Assembly (NCBI GenBank): GCA_018798825.1
Contig: CP076355.1
Location: forward strand, 1,461,501-1,525,500
Direction of reading: 5' to 3'
DNA: 64,000 nucleotides
DNA from: Ochrobactrum sp. BTU1
Lineage (GTDB): Bacteria > Pseudomonadota > Alphaproteobacteria > Rhizobiales > Rhizobiaceae
The notes below the pieces were generated by a model. The model saw only the letters and a list, made by a program, of their open reading frames with translations. It was not told the DNA's origin and ran no database searches. Below, in pieces: positions 18,617-25,728 of the stretch. Both the position numbers and the translations under genes were made by a program. How positions within the stretch are numbered: the stretch's first letter is position 1; the number at the start of each line of letters is the position of its first letter.

Positions 18617-19222
18617 ATGGACAAGTTCACCAAGCTCACGGGCGTCGCGGCCCCCCTGCCGATCGTCAATATCGATACGGACATGATTATCCCGAAGGAT
18701 TATCTGAAGACGATCAAACGCACGGGTCTGAGCAAGGGGCTTTTTGCCGAAATGCGCTTTAATGAAGACGGAACCGAAAATGCGGATTTCGTGCTCAACA
18801 AGCCGGGCTATCGCAACGCCCAGATTCTGGTTGCTGGCGACAATTTCGGCTGCGGCTCCTCGCGTGAACACGCACCTTGGGCTCTGCTCGATTTCGGCAT
18901 TCGTTGCGTAATTTCGACCTCGTTCGCCGATATCTTCTACAACAACTGCTTCAAGAACGGCATTCTGCCGATCAAGGTCAGCCAGGAAGAACTCGACAAG
19001 CTGATGGACGATGCATCGCGCGGTGCGAATGCCACGCTCACCATTGATTTGGAAGCCAAGGAAATCCATGGCCCGGATGGCGGCTCAATTTCCTTCGACC
19101 TCGATGATTTCAAGCGTCATTGCCTGCTCAATGGTCTCGATGACATCGGCCTGACCATGGAAAAGGTAACAAACATTGACACATTTGAAGCAAAGAACGC
19201 CCAACAGCGTCCTTGGGCATAA
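18617..19222 (+). CDS. leuD: 3-isopropylmalate dehydratase small subunit
   Basis: A 201-residue LeuD subunit that with LeuC isomerises 2- to 3-isopropylmalate in leucine synthesis. The family core is visible: [14 protein letters not shown] near residues 18-31 and [15 protein letters not shown] near 75-89. The ATG follows CAGGAAC. leuC is not in the window and leuB lies about 10 kb away, so the leucine genes are dispersed rather than in one operon. Confidence 0.96.
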   Translation: MDKFTKLTGVAAPLPIVNIDTDMIIPKDYLKTIKRTGLSKGLFAEMRFNEDGTENADFVLNKPGYRNAQILVAGDNFGCGSSREHAPWALLDFGIRCVISTSFADIFYNNCFKNGILPIKVSQEELDKLMDDASRGANATLTIDLEAKEIHGPDGGSISFDLDDFKRHCLLNGLDDIGLTMEKVTNIDTFEAKNAQQRPWA

Positions 19223-19270
19223 TGGTCATTGCATTAAACGTCTCTGGTCGACGCGTGGTGGCCTGAACAA

Positions 19271-19717
19271 GTGAATAGGACACGATTGGCTGAAATGGCC
19301 CGAGAAGATCAAAGCGGTGATTGGGCGGCACGTTTGTCGCCCTCGCTAGACGAAATTGAATCCATCGCGATCGAAGCTCTTGCGCATCTGCCTCAAGAGT
19401 TCAGGACGCTGTGCGGCGATATTATTATCCAGATCTCTGACTTTCCCGAAGAACAGATTGTCGAAGACATGGGATTGGAAACGCCGTTCGACCTGTTAGG
19501 CCTATTCGAGGGCACTGGTATTGGTGAACGCTTCAGCCTGCAAACCGGCGAAGGCCCCAATCGCATCACGCTCTTCCGCCGCGCAATTCTGGATTACTGG
19601 TCCGAACACGAAGAAACGCTTGGCGACATCATCACTCATGTTCTCATTCATGAAATCGGCCATCATTTTGGCCTTTCGGATGACGATATGGAAGCGCTGG
19701 AAGCTCAGGCAGATTAG
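19271..19717 (+). CDS. Zincin-like metallopeptidase family protein
   Basis: A 148-residue protein with HEIGHHFGLSDDDM (HEIGH at 127-131), the signature of a small family of HExxH putative metallopeptidases (DUF1025/zincin-like). The GTG at 19271 gives 148 residues; an ATG at 19295 is the alternative. It follows leuD with a 48-bp gap and may be cotranscribed. Substrate unknown. Confidence 0.8.
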   Translation: MNRTRLAEMAREDQSGDWAARLSPSLDEIESIAIEALAHLPQEFRTLCGDIIIQISDFPEEQIVEDMGLETPFDLLGLFEGTGIGERFSLQTGEGPNRITLFRRAILDYWSEHEETLGDIITHVLIHEIGHHFGLSDDDMEALEAQAD

Positions 19718-19870
19718 AATTACGGATTTGCGATGAGCGGCAAACTTTTGCTTTTTCGACCAAAACAGTGACAATTTCGGCAGTTTTCCAGTAGATTTCG
19801 ATACAATCGCATACAGATATTGCATGCGCAGAATGCTATTGATTACCTCAGTTCAAACTGAGTGACGATC

Positions 19871-20512
19871 ATGAGCCTTTCTCCGGCGGCCTACCAGCTT
19901 CTCCTCGTTTACACGACCTATGTTATTGCTGCCGGAAGTCCTGGCCCCAGCAATATGCGCATCATGGGCGTTGCCATGAAGCAAGGCCGAAAAGCGGGAT
20001 TGATGTTTGCCGCAGGCGTCGTGACAGGCTCCATCTTCTGGGGTCTGATGGCTGCGACCGGTGTTTCAGCGATCCTCACACGTTTTGCTGAGGCGCTGAT
20101 TGTTCTCAAGATTTTCGGCGGGCTGTACCTCCTGTACCTGGCCTTTAAAGCGGCACGCGCTGCCATGACATCGGACGAAAAGATCGCTGCTCGCGCAACT
20201 AGCGGAGATGCTTTCCTATCAGGCGGAGAGCTTTACCGACGTGGCTTGCTGCTGCATCTTTCCAATCCCAAGTCGATCCTGTCATGGATCGCACTGGTAA
20301 CGCTTGGCCTTGGCACAAACTCGTCTTGGCCACAGCTGACCGCATTCCTAGGCGGCTGTATAACGCTGAGCATCACCATCTTCTGCGGCTACGCCGTTGT
20401 ATTCTCGACCGCGCCCATGGTGCGCATGTATCGACGCGCTCGCCGCTGGATCGAAGGCGTTCTTTCAGCCGTCTTTGCCGTCGCTGGCATTCGCCTGCTT
20501 CTGTCACGCTGA
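19871..20512 (+). CDS. LysE family amino-acid/metabolite exporter
   Basis: A 213-residue inner-membrane protein with about six helices and the LysE/RhtB signature GSPGPSNMRIMGVAMKQGRK near the N-terminus, plus LSNPKSILSWIA in the middle. Such proteins export amino acids or derivatives. ATG at 19871 is preferred over the in-frame GTG at 19862. It is 25 bp upstream of a DapA-like lyase on the same strand, hinting that the exported solute and the lyase belong together. Confidence 0.85.
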   Translation: MSLSPAAYQLLLVYTTYVIAAGSPGPSNMRIMGVAMKQGRKAGLMFAAGVVTGSIFWGLMAATGVSAILTRFAEALIVLKIFGGLYLLYLAFKAARAAMTSDEKIAARATSGDAFLSGGELYRRGLLLHLSNPKSILSWIALVTLGLGTNSSWPQLTAFLGGCITLSITIFCGYAVVFSTAPMVRMYRRARRWIEGVLSAVFAVAGIRLLLSR

Positions 20513-20537
20513 ACCTATCTGAGAAACGAGTATCGCA

Positions 20538-21437
20538 ATGAAGATTTTCAAAGGCCTCTCCGCCTTCCCCCTCACCCCAATCGACGCAGCAGGCAATCTT
20601 ATTGAGGACGCGCTCAACTCTTTTCTCACCCGCGTCCACGACGCAGGCGCGGACTCGGTTGGCCTGTTGGGAAGCACCGGCGGCTACGCCTTCCTCACAC
20701 GAGAACAACGTCGACATACGGTCAGGACTGCGGTGCAACACATCGGCGGCAAGGTGCCGCTGATCGTAGGCGTCGGCGCATTGCGTACCGACGAAGCGCA
20801 AGCGCTTGCCCGTGATGCGGCGGATGCTGGCGCTGATGCGCTTTTGCTCGCGCCCGTCTCCTATACTCCGCTCACACAGGAAGAAGGCTTTGAGCATTTC
20901 AAAGCTGTAGCAAGCGCGACCGATCTGCCTTTGTGTATCTACAACAATCCCGGCACCACTCGTTTCATTTTCACCGATGAACTGATTACGCGCCTAGCAG
21001 ACCTCAAAAACATCAAGGCAATCAAAATGCCTCTGCCTGCCGAGGATGATTATGCGGCAGAGATTGCGAAGTTGCGCGCTACAACGCCCGATGACTTCGC
21101 CATTGGCTATAGTGGCGATTGGGGAGCAAAGGACGCTCTGCTCGCAGGCGCTGATGCTTTCTACAGTGTATCTGCGGGTCTTCTACCGAAGCAGTTCGCA
21201 GCACTGGTGCGTGCTGCCCAAAGCGGCGCACGGGAAGACGCCGAGCGTATCAACGCTGCATTTGAGCCACTCTGGAACCTGTTTAAAGCCCATGGCAGCT
21301 TCCGCGTAATGTACCTGATCGCCGATCTGCTGGGTATTTCAAAGATCGAACCGCCACGGCCGATTCTTCCATTGGGAGGAAAAACGCGTAGCCAGGTTGA
21401 GACGGCATTGAAAGCGTTGAATATTCCGCCTCAATGA
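20538..21437 (+). CDS. Dihydrodipicolinate synthase family lyase
   Basis: A 299-residue TIM-barrel class I aldolase of the DapA/NanA family. The catalytic tyrosine is in YNNPGTT (Tyr135) and the Schiff-base lysine in IKAIKMPL (Lys163). The DapA-type GTTGE loop is GSTGGY here, so it is probably not the lysine-pathway DapA but a related pyruvate-dependent lyase or dehydratase. It forms a pair with the upstream LysE exporter and ends at a strong terminator. Confidence 0.85.
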   Translation: MKIFKGLSAFPLTPIDAAGNLIEDALNSFLTRVHDAGADSVGLLGSTGGYAFLTREQRRHTVRTAVQHIGGKVPLIVGVGALRTDEAQALARDAADAGADALLLAPVSYTPLTQEEGFEHFKAVASATDLPLCIYNNPGTTRFIFTDELITRLADLKNIKAIKMPLPAEDDYAAEIAKLRATTPDDFAIGYSGDWGAKDALLAGADAFYSVSAGLLPKQFAALVRAAQSGAREDAERINAAFEPLWNLFKAHGSFRVMYLIADLLGISKIEPPRPILPLGGKTRSQVETALKALNIPPQ

Positions 21438-21445
21438 AAAATGAT

Positions 21446-21469
21446 AAAGGCGCCCGTTTGGGCGCCTTT
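21446..21469. terminator. Bidirectional terminator between the DapA-like gene and ohr
   Basis: AAAGGCGCCC, loop GTTT, GGGCGCCTTT. It serves the convergent lyase and ohr genes. Confidence 0.88.
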
Positions 21470-21480
21470 CGCTGTTTGGC

Positions 21481-21903
21481 TTATGCCACGCTCAAGCGGA
21501 CGTCAATATTACCGCGTGTTGCATGTGAATAGGGACAAACAATGTGCGCTGCATTGACCAGCTCTTCTGCTTTGGCTTTTTCAACACCCGGCAGAGCAAC
21601 TGCCAGAGCCACATCCAGACCAAAACCTGCACCATCTTCACGTAGGCCAATACCAACGGTTGCAGTCACCGTGCTATCAGCGGAAATCGAAACCTTTTCC
21701 TTGGCTGCCACGAATTTCAATGCGCCAAGGAAGCAAGCTGCATAACCGGATGCAAAAAGCTGCTCAGGATTGGTGCCTTCGCCACCCGAACCACCGAGTT
21801 CCTTCGGGGTGTCGAGAACAACACTTAAACGCCCATCAGCGGTCTTGGCGCTGCCCGTGCGGCCGCCGGTTGCTGTGGACTGGGTCGTGTAAAGAATTGC
21901 CAT
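21481..21903 (-). CDS. ohr: Organic hydroperoxide resistance protein Ohr
   Basis: A 140-residue thiol peroxidase that reduces organic hydroperoxides. The two active-site cysteines are in GYAACFLGAL (Cys57) and VCPYSHATR (Cys123), and the whole family length is present. It is divergent from ohrR, with operator-like inverted repeats between them. Confidence 0.96.
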   Translation of the reverse strand: MAILYTTQSTATGGRTGSAKTADGRLSVVLDTPKELGGSGGEGTNPEQLFASGYAACFLGALKFVAAKEKVSISADSTVTATVGIGLREDGAGFGLDVALAVALPGVEKAKAEELVNAAHIVCPYSHATRGNIDVRLSVA

Positions 21904-22013
21904 TTTAAAATCTCCGTCGGTGAGTGTTCGCTTATCTCCACAACCAAAATTGCAAAATTTTAAATTGTGCGCAATCTACTTTTGCGAAATGTTTTTACAC
22001 ATATAAGTGATGC

Positions 22014-22026
22014 GCAATTCAATTGC
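22014..22026. promoter_or_regulatory. Candidate OhrR operator
   Basis: GCAATT-C-AATTGC, a perfect 6+6 palindrome in the ohr-ohrR intergenic region, 35 bp before the ohrR start. A second related site (ATTG-TGCG-CAAT, 21964-21975) lies nearer ohr. MarR-type OhrR repressors bind AT-rich palindromes in this position. Confidence 0.55.
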
Positions 22027-22060
22027 ACCTCATGTAAAGTTCTGCCAAGGAGCTTACGCT

Positions 22061-22516
22061 ATGAAAGAAGACCCAAAGGGATCCCATCTCAATCTTTCGG
22101 ATATGGTTTGTTTCGCGATCTATTCGACCGCGAATGCGCTGACCCGCGCCTATCAACCGATCCTCAGCAAACTGGAACTCACCTATCCGCAGTTTCTGGT
22201 CATGATTGTTTTGTGGGAACAGGATAACCGCACGGTTTCTGAAATCGGCGCGAAACTCAATCTCGATTCCGGCACCCTCACACCGCTCTTGAAAAGACTA
22301 GAAGCAGCAGGCCATATTGCGCGTCGCAGAGACCCACAGGATGAGCGGCAAGTCCGTATTACGCTGACCGATGCAGGCCGGGCTTTGCGCATAGAGGCCG
22401 AAAGCATTCCTGAGCAGGTCTTCTGCGCGCTCGGTCAGCCCATCAGCAACTTGCAGGATCTTCGAGCACAGCTGCTCGATGTCCGCAACAATCTCAAAGC
22501 CAGTATCTCAGGTTAG
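22061..22516 (+). CDS. ohrR: MarR family organic-peroxide sensor OhrR
   Basis: A 151-residue winged-helix repressor. The peroxide-sensing cysteine is Cys17 in LSDMVCFAIYS, and the wing helix region reads LDSGTLTPLLKRLEAAGHIARRRDPQDERQ. Oxidation of the cysteine releases DNA and induces ohr. The start at 22061 is fixed by AAGGAG eight bases upstream. Confidence 0.93.
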   Translation: MKEDPKGSHLNLSDMVCFAIYSTANALTRAYQPILSKLELTYPQFLVMIVLWEQDNRTVSEIGAKLNLDSGTLTPLLKRLEAAGHIARRRDPQDERQVRITLTDAGRALRIEAESIPEQVFCALGQPISNLQDLRAQLLDVRNNLKASISG

Positions 22517-22570
22517 ATCTTCAGTGCGCAGCTCGCCAGAACACCGTCATAATTTTCTGGATGCACTATA

Positions 22571-22602
22571 AAAAAACGCCGGTTTCCCGGCGCTTTTGTT
22601 TT
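22571..22602. terminator. Bidirectional terminator between ohrR and asd
   Basis: AAAAAA, CGCCGG, loop TTTC, CCGGCG, CTTTTGTTTTT. It lies between the convergent ohrR and asd genes. Confidence 0.88.
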
Positions 22603-22619
22603 TCAAACTGCAATCTCGA

Positions 22620-23654
22620 TTAAGCAGCTAATGCCTTTGGCGTAATCAGGCCGCGAGCAACAAGCAGTTCTGCGATCTGAATCGTGTTGAGAGCAGCGCC
22701 CTTGCGTAGATTGTCGGAAACAACCCAAAGTGCCAGACCGTTTTCAACCGTGATATCTTCACGGATACGGCTGATGTAGGTTGCATCTTCGCCAGCCGAT
22801 TCATACGGCGTGATGTAGCCGCCGTCTTCGTGCTTATCGACAACCTGACATCCCGGCGCTTCGCGTAGAATTTCGCGCGCTTCTTCAGCCGAAATCGGAT
22901 TTTCAAACTCAATATTGACCGCTTCCGAGTGACCGATGAACACGGGTACACGAACAGCCGTTGCCGTAAGCTTGATCTTTGGATCAAGCATCTTCTTGGT
23001 TTCGGCCACCATCTTCCATTCTTCCTTGGTGTAGCCGTCTTCCATGAAGACATCGATATGCGGGATCACGTTAAACGCAATGCGCTTGGTGAATTTCTGA
23101 GCCGTAACTGGATCCGCAACAAAAACTGCGCGCGATTGCTGGAACAGTTCGTCCATGCCTTCCTTGCCGGCGCCCGAAACGGACTGGTAAGTCGAAACGA
23201 CAACGCGCTTGATCTTGGCTGCATCGTGCAGAGGCTTCAGAGCCACGACAAGCTGCGCAGTCGAGCAGTTCGGGTTGGCAATGATGTTCTTCTTACGGAA
23301 GCTTTCAATCGCATCAGGATTCACTTCCGGAACAATGAGGGGCACATTGGCATCATAGCGCCATGCAGACGAATTATCGATTACAACGCAACCCTGCGCA
23401 CCGATCTTTGGCGACCATTCCTTGGAAATATTGCCACCAGCGGACATGAGGCAAATGTCGGTATCAGAGAAATCGTACTGATCGAGTGCCTTCACCTTCA
23501 GCGTCTTGTCGCCATAGGATACTTCGGTGCCCTGGCTGCGGCGTGAAGCCAGCGCTACGACTTCATCAGCCGGAAAGCCACGTTCTTCGAGGATATTGAG
23601 CATTTCGCGCCCGACATTACCGGTGGCGCCGACGACTGCAATCTTGAAACCCAT
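22620..23654 (-). CDS. asd: Aspartate-semialdehyde dehydrogenase
   Basis: A 344-residue NADPH-dependent enzyme that reduces aspartyl phosphate to aspartate semialdehyde, the common precursor of lysine/diaminopimelate, threonine, methionine and isoleucine. The nucleotide loop AVVGATGNVGREML and the catalytic cysteine in NPNCSTAQ (Cys130) are visible, and GHSEAVN contributes the later active-site histidine. It is preceded by a 230-nt leader that encodes a Thr/Lys-rich peptide and a terminator, so transcription is probably attenuated by aspartate-family amino-acid supply. Confidence 0.97.
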   Translation of the reverse strand: MGFKIAVVGATGNVGREMLNILEERGFPADEVVALASRRSQGTEVSYGDKTLKVKALDQYDFSDTDICLMSAGGNISKEWSPKIGAQGCVVIDNSSAWRYDANVPLIVPEVNPDAIESFRKKNIIANPNCSTAQLVVALKPLHDAAKIKRVVVSTYQSVSGAGKEGMDELFQQSRAVFVADPVTAQKFTKRIAFNVIPHIDVFMEDGYTKEEWKMVAETKKMLDPKIKLTATAVRVPVFIGHSEAVNIEFENPISAEEAREILREAPGCQVVDKHEDGGYITPYESAGEDATYISRIREDITVENGLALWVVSDNLRKGAALNTIQIAELLVARGLITPKALAA

Positions 23655-23683
23655 TTACCTTCTCCTGTCCTCTCCGCTTCCAT

Positions 23684-23703
23684 AAAAACCCGCGACCAGC
23701 GGG
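23684..23703 (-). terminator. Attenuator terminator upstream of asd
   Basis: On the minus strand CCCGC, loop TGGTC, GCGGG, TTTTT, lying 50 nt after the leader-peptide stop and about 30 nt before the asd start. A terminator directly before a gene and directly after a regulatory ORF is the hallmark of attenuation. Upstream GGCC/CGGG blocks (about 23705-23727) could sequester its 5' arm as an antiterminator; that pairing is inference. Confidence 0.75.
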
Positions 23704-23752
23704 CCTTTTCCCTGGGCCGGACCCGGGGAGAGAGGGCGAGCAGGCCAAGGGG

Positions 23753-23881
23753 TCAGACCGTTTTGGTGGTCGTTTTAATGCAAGTGGCCATGGTAGTTTT
23801 GGAAACGGACGCCATAGGGCTGTCAATGGCGATGAGGCCATTCAGTCCACACAGGCTATGTGATGCGCGAGAAGCGTTCAC
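23753..23881 (-). CDS. Leader peptide of asd (aspartate-family attenuator)
   Basis: A 42-codon ORF starting with GTG at 23881, with AAGGAGA seven bases upstream, and ending at 23753. Its last 15 residues are KTTMATCIKTTTKTV: seven Thr, three Lys, one Met and one Ile, the four amino acids made from aspartate semialdehyde. It is followed by a rho-independent terminator and then asd. The arrangement matches amino-acid leader peptides such as ThrL, in which ribosome stalling at regulatory codons prevents terminator formation. Short and not conserved-domain based, so confidence rests on the codons, ribosome site and terminator together. Confidence 0.72.
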   Translation of the reverse strand: MNASRASHSLCGLNGLIAIDSPMASVSKTTMATCIKTTTKTV

Positions 23882-23906
23882 GGGTTTGTCTCCTTTTCCG
23901 ATTGCG

Positions 23907-23934
23907 CTTTTAAGCCCTTTGAAAAAAGAGTCAA
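23907..23934 (-). promoter_or_regulatory. Candidate promoter of the asd leader transcript
   Basis: On the minus strand TTGACT (23929-23934) then 16 bp then TAAAAG (23907-23912). Transcription would start just before the leader-peptide ribosome site. Confidence 0.5.
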
Positions 23935-24007
23935 TGTGTTTGCAGCCATGAGCGCAACAAAACTGCTCAAATATGCCGGAACGATGCCGCTTATTACGCC
24001 TCGACCA

Positions 24008-24051
24008 CAAAAATGACAAAGGCCCGCGTCCCAAATCCGGCGCAGGCCTTT
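24008..24051 (-). terminator. Terminator after serA
   Basis: On the minus strand AAAGGCCTGCG pairs with CGCGGGCCTTT (one mismatch, 12-nt loop), followed by GTCATTTTTG. Confidence 0.75.
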
Positions 24052-24068
24052 CAAAAATGATGCTCAAA

Positions 24069-25307
24069 TTAGTAAAGCAGACGCGTCCGAACCGTACCCG
24101 GAATTTCACGCATTGCCTGCAATACATCTTCGGCATGCTCTTCCATCGCGTCGCCTTCGATCACCACGTAACCGACTTCACCATCGGTCTGCAGAAACTG
24201 ACTGACGATGTTGATGTTGTGCGATGAGAAGATATTGACGAGGCTGTTGAGGATACCGGGACGGTTCTCGTGCACATGCATGAAGCGCGTACCGCTTGGA
24301 CGTGCAGGCAGCTGAACCTGCGGGAAATTGACAGCTCCCAACGTCGAACCGACATCGGAATATTCAACCAGCTTGCGGCTGACTTCCATACCGATGCGCT
24401 CCTGCGCTTCTTCGGTCGAACCGCCGATATGCGGCGTTAAGATGACGTTTTCCAATCCCTGCAATGGCGAAACGAACGGATCCTTGTTGGAAGCAGGCTC
24501 AACCGGAAACACATCAATTGCCGCGCCGGCAAGATGACCTTCTTTAAGAACCTTCGCCAGCGCCTCCAGGTCAACGACCGAGCCGCGCGCATTATTGATC
24601 AAGAAAGCGCCTTTCTTCATCTTACGCAGCTTGGCTTCAGTGATCATCTTGGCTGTCGATTTATTCGATGGCACATGAAGACTGATCACATCGGAGATTT
24701 CGAGCAGTTCATCAAGGGTTTCCGTCGGGATGACATTACCATATTGCAGTTTGTCGGTCATATCGAAGTAACGGACGGTCATGCCGAGACTTTCAGCAAG
24801 ATTTCCGACCTGCGAGCCAATATTGCCGTAGCCTACGATGCCCAGCGTCTTGCCACGGACTTCGCGGCTGCCGGTCGCACTCTTATCCCAGCCACCAACA
24901 TGAGCTGCATTAGAGCGCGGGAAAATCCGGCGCATCAGCATGATGATCTCGCCAATCACCAGTTCAGCAACAGAACGCGTATTGGAAAACGGTGCATTAA
25001 AAACCGGAATACCACGTTTGCGGGCAGCTTTCAGATCAACCTGATTGGTACCTACCGAAAAGCAGCCGACTGCAATCAAGCGCTGCGCTGCTTCAAACAC
25101 TTCATCAGTAAGCTGCGTGCGCGAACGGATGCCCACGATATGCGCGGAAGAAATTGCCTCAATCAGTTCAGCTTTGTCGAGTGCCTTAGGCAAATGCACG
25201 ACGTTAGTATAGCCAGACGACTTAAAATAATCGACAGCAGACTGGTTGATGCCTTCGAGAAGAAGAACGTTGATACGCTCGCGCGCGAATGAAAGACGTG
25301 CAGTCAT
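24069..25307 (-). CDS. serA: D-3-phosphoglycerate dehydrogenase
   Basis: A 412-residue enzyme for the first step of serine synthesis, of the E. coli SerA type with a C-terminal ACT domain (about 340-412: FMHVHENRPGILNSLVNIF) that normally binds serine for feedback inhibition. The NAD-binding loop GIVGYGNIGSQ, the catalytic arginine region NNARGSVVD and the histidine in LTPHIGGST are visible. Most of this lineage's relatives use the longer 530-residue form, so this short form is worth noting but not anomalous. Confidence 0.95.
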   Translation of the reverse strand: MTARLSFARERINVLLLEGINQSAVDYFKSSGYTNVVHLPKALDKAELIEAISSAHIVGIRSRTQLTDEVFEAAQRLIAVGCFSVGTNQVDLKAARKRGIPVFNAPFSNTRSVAELVIGEIIMLMRRIFPRSNAAHVGGWDKSATGSREVRGKTLGIVGYGNIGSQVGNLAESLGMTVRYFDMTDKLQYGNVIPTETLDELLEISDVISLHVPSNKSTAKMITEAKLRKMKKGAFLINNARGSVVDLEALAKVLKEGHLAGAAIDVFPVEPASNKDPFVSPLQGLENVILTPHIGGSTEEAQERIGMEVSRKLVEYSDVGSTLGAVNFPQVQLPARPSGTRFMHVHENRPGILNSLVNIFSSHNINIVSQFLQTDGEVGYVVIEGDAMEEHAEDVLQAMREIPGTVRTRLLY

Positions 25308-25728
25308 GTTTGGGGCTTTCAGGCTCTGGGCTCAATACTCGCTCAGCGACATAAATCAATCTGCAAATGTCGTCACTGCGATATTTTGGGTCGGAATTGA
25401 TCGCGAGAGCGACTTAGCACCCAATGAATGAGAAAAAAACCAAATTCGATGAGAAAAGCCTTGTTAAGGGGCGATTTGGATAAAGATTCTAATGTTGTGG
25501 CATCTGGGCATCCAAGAACGCGCCAAACCCTCCGAGGAGGCTCGTAAAGAACTCTGGCACCACGTAAGCAAATAAGTTTCTCAACCGGCAGAGCGCGCTT
25601 CGCTTCTCATACTAAAAGATAATAAACGGATTAAACGATTCAGTTCATCATGCTTGCGTGGAAAAAGTGTGTGGAAGTTGGAGGAGAACGTTCACACACA
25701 TCAGCAAAAATGCTGTTGGGAGGAATCA
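25308..25728. other. Divergent serA / MHS transporter intergenic region
   Basis: A 421-bp gap. It holds one short ORF (25492-25575, plus strand, 27 codons, MLWHLGIQERAKPSEEARKE... with no good ribosome site), which may be a remnant or a small protein. The part from 25576 to 25700 is AT-rich and probably carries the transporter promoter. No RNA gene or repeat was recognised. Confidence 0.4.

Noticed and set aside
23753..24136. 127-codon minus-strand ORF containing the asd leader peptide
   Set aside because: Its first half runs through the serA end and terminator; only the GTG-started 42-codon part has a ribosome site.
24534..25292. Plus-strand ORF opposite serA
   Set aside because: Shadow of serA; no recognisable protein features.
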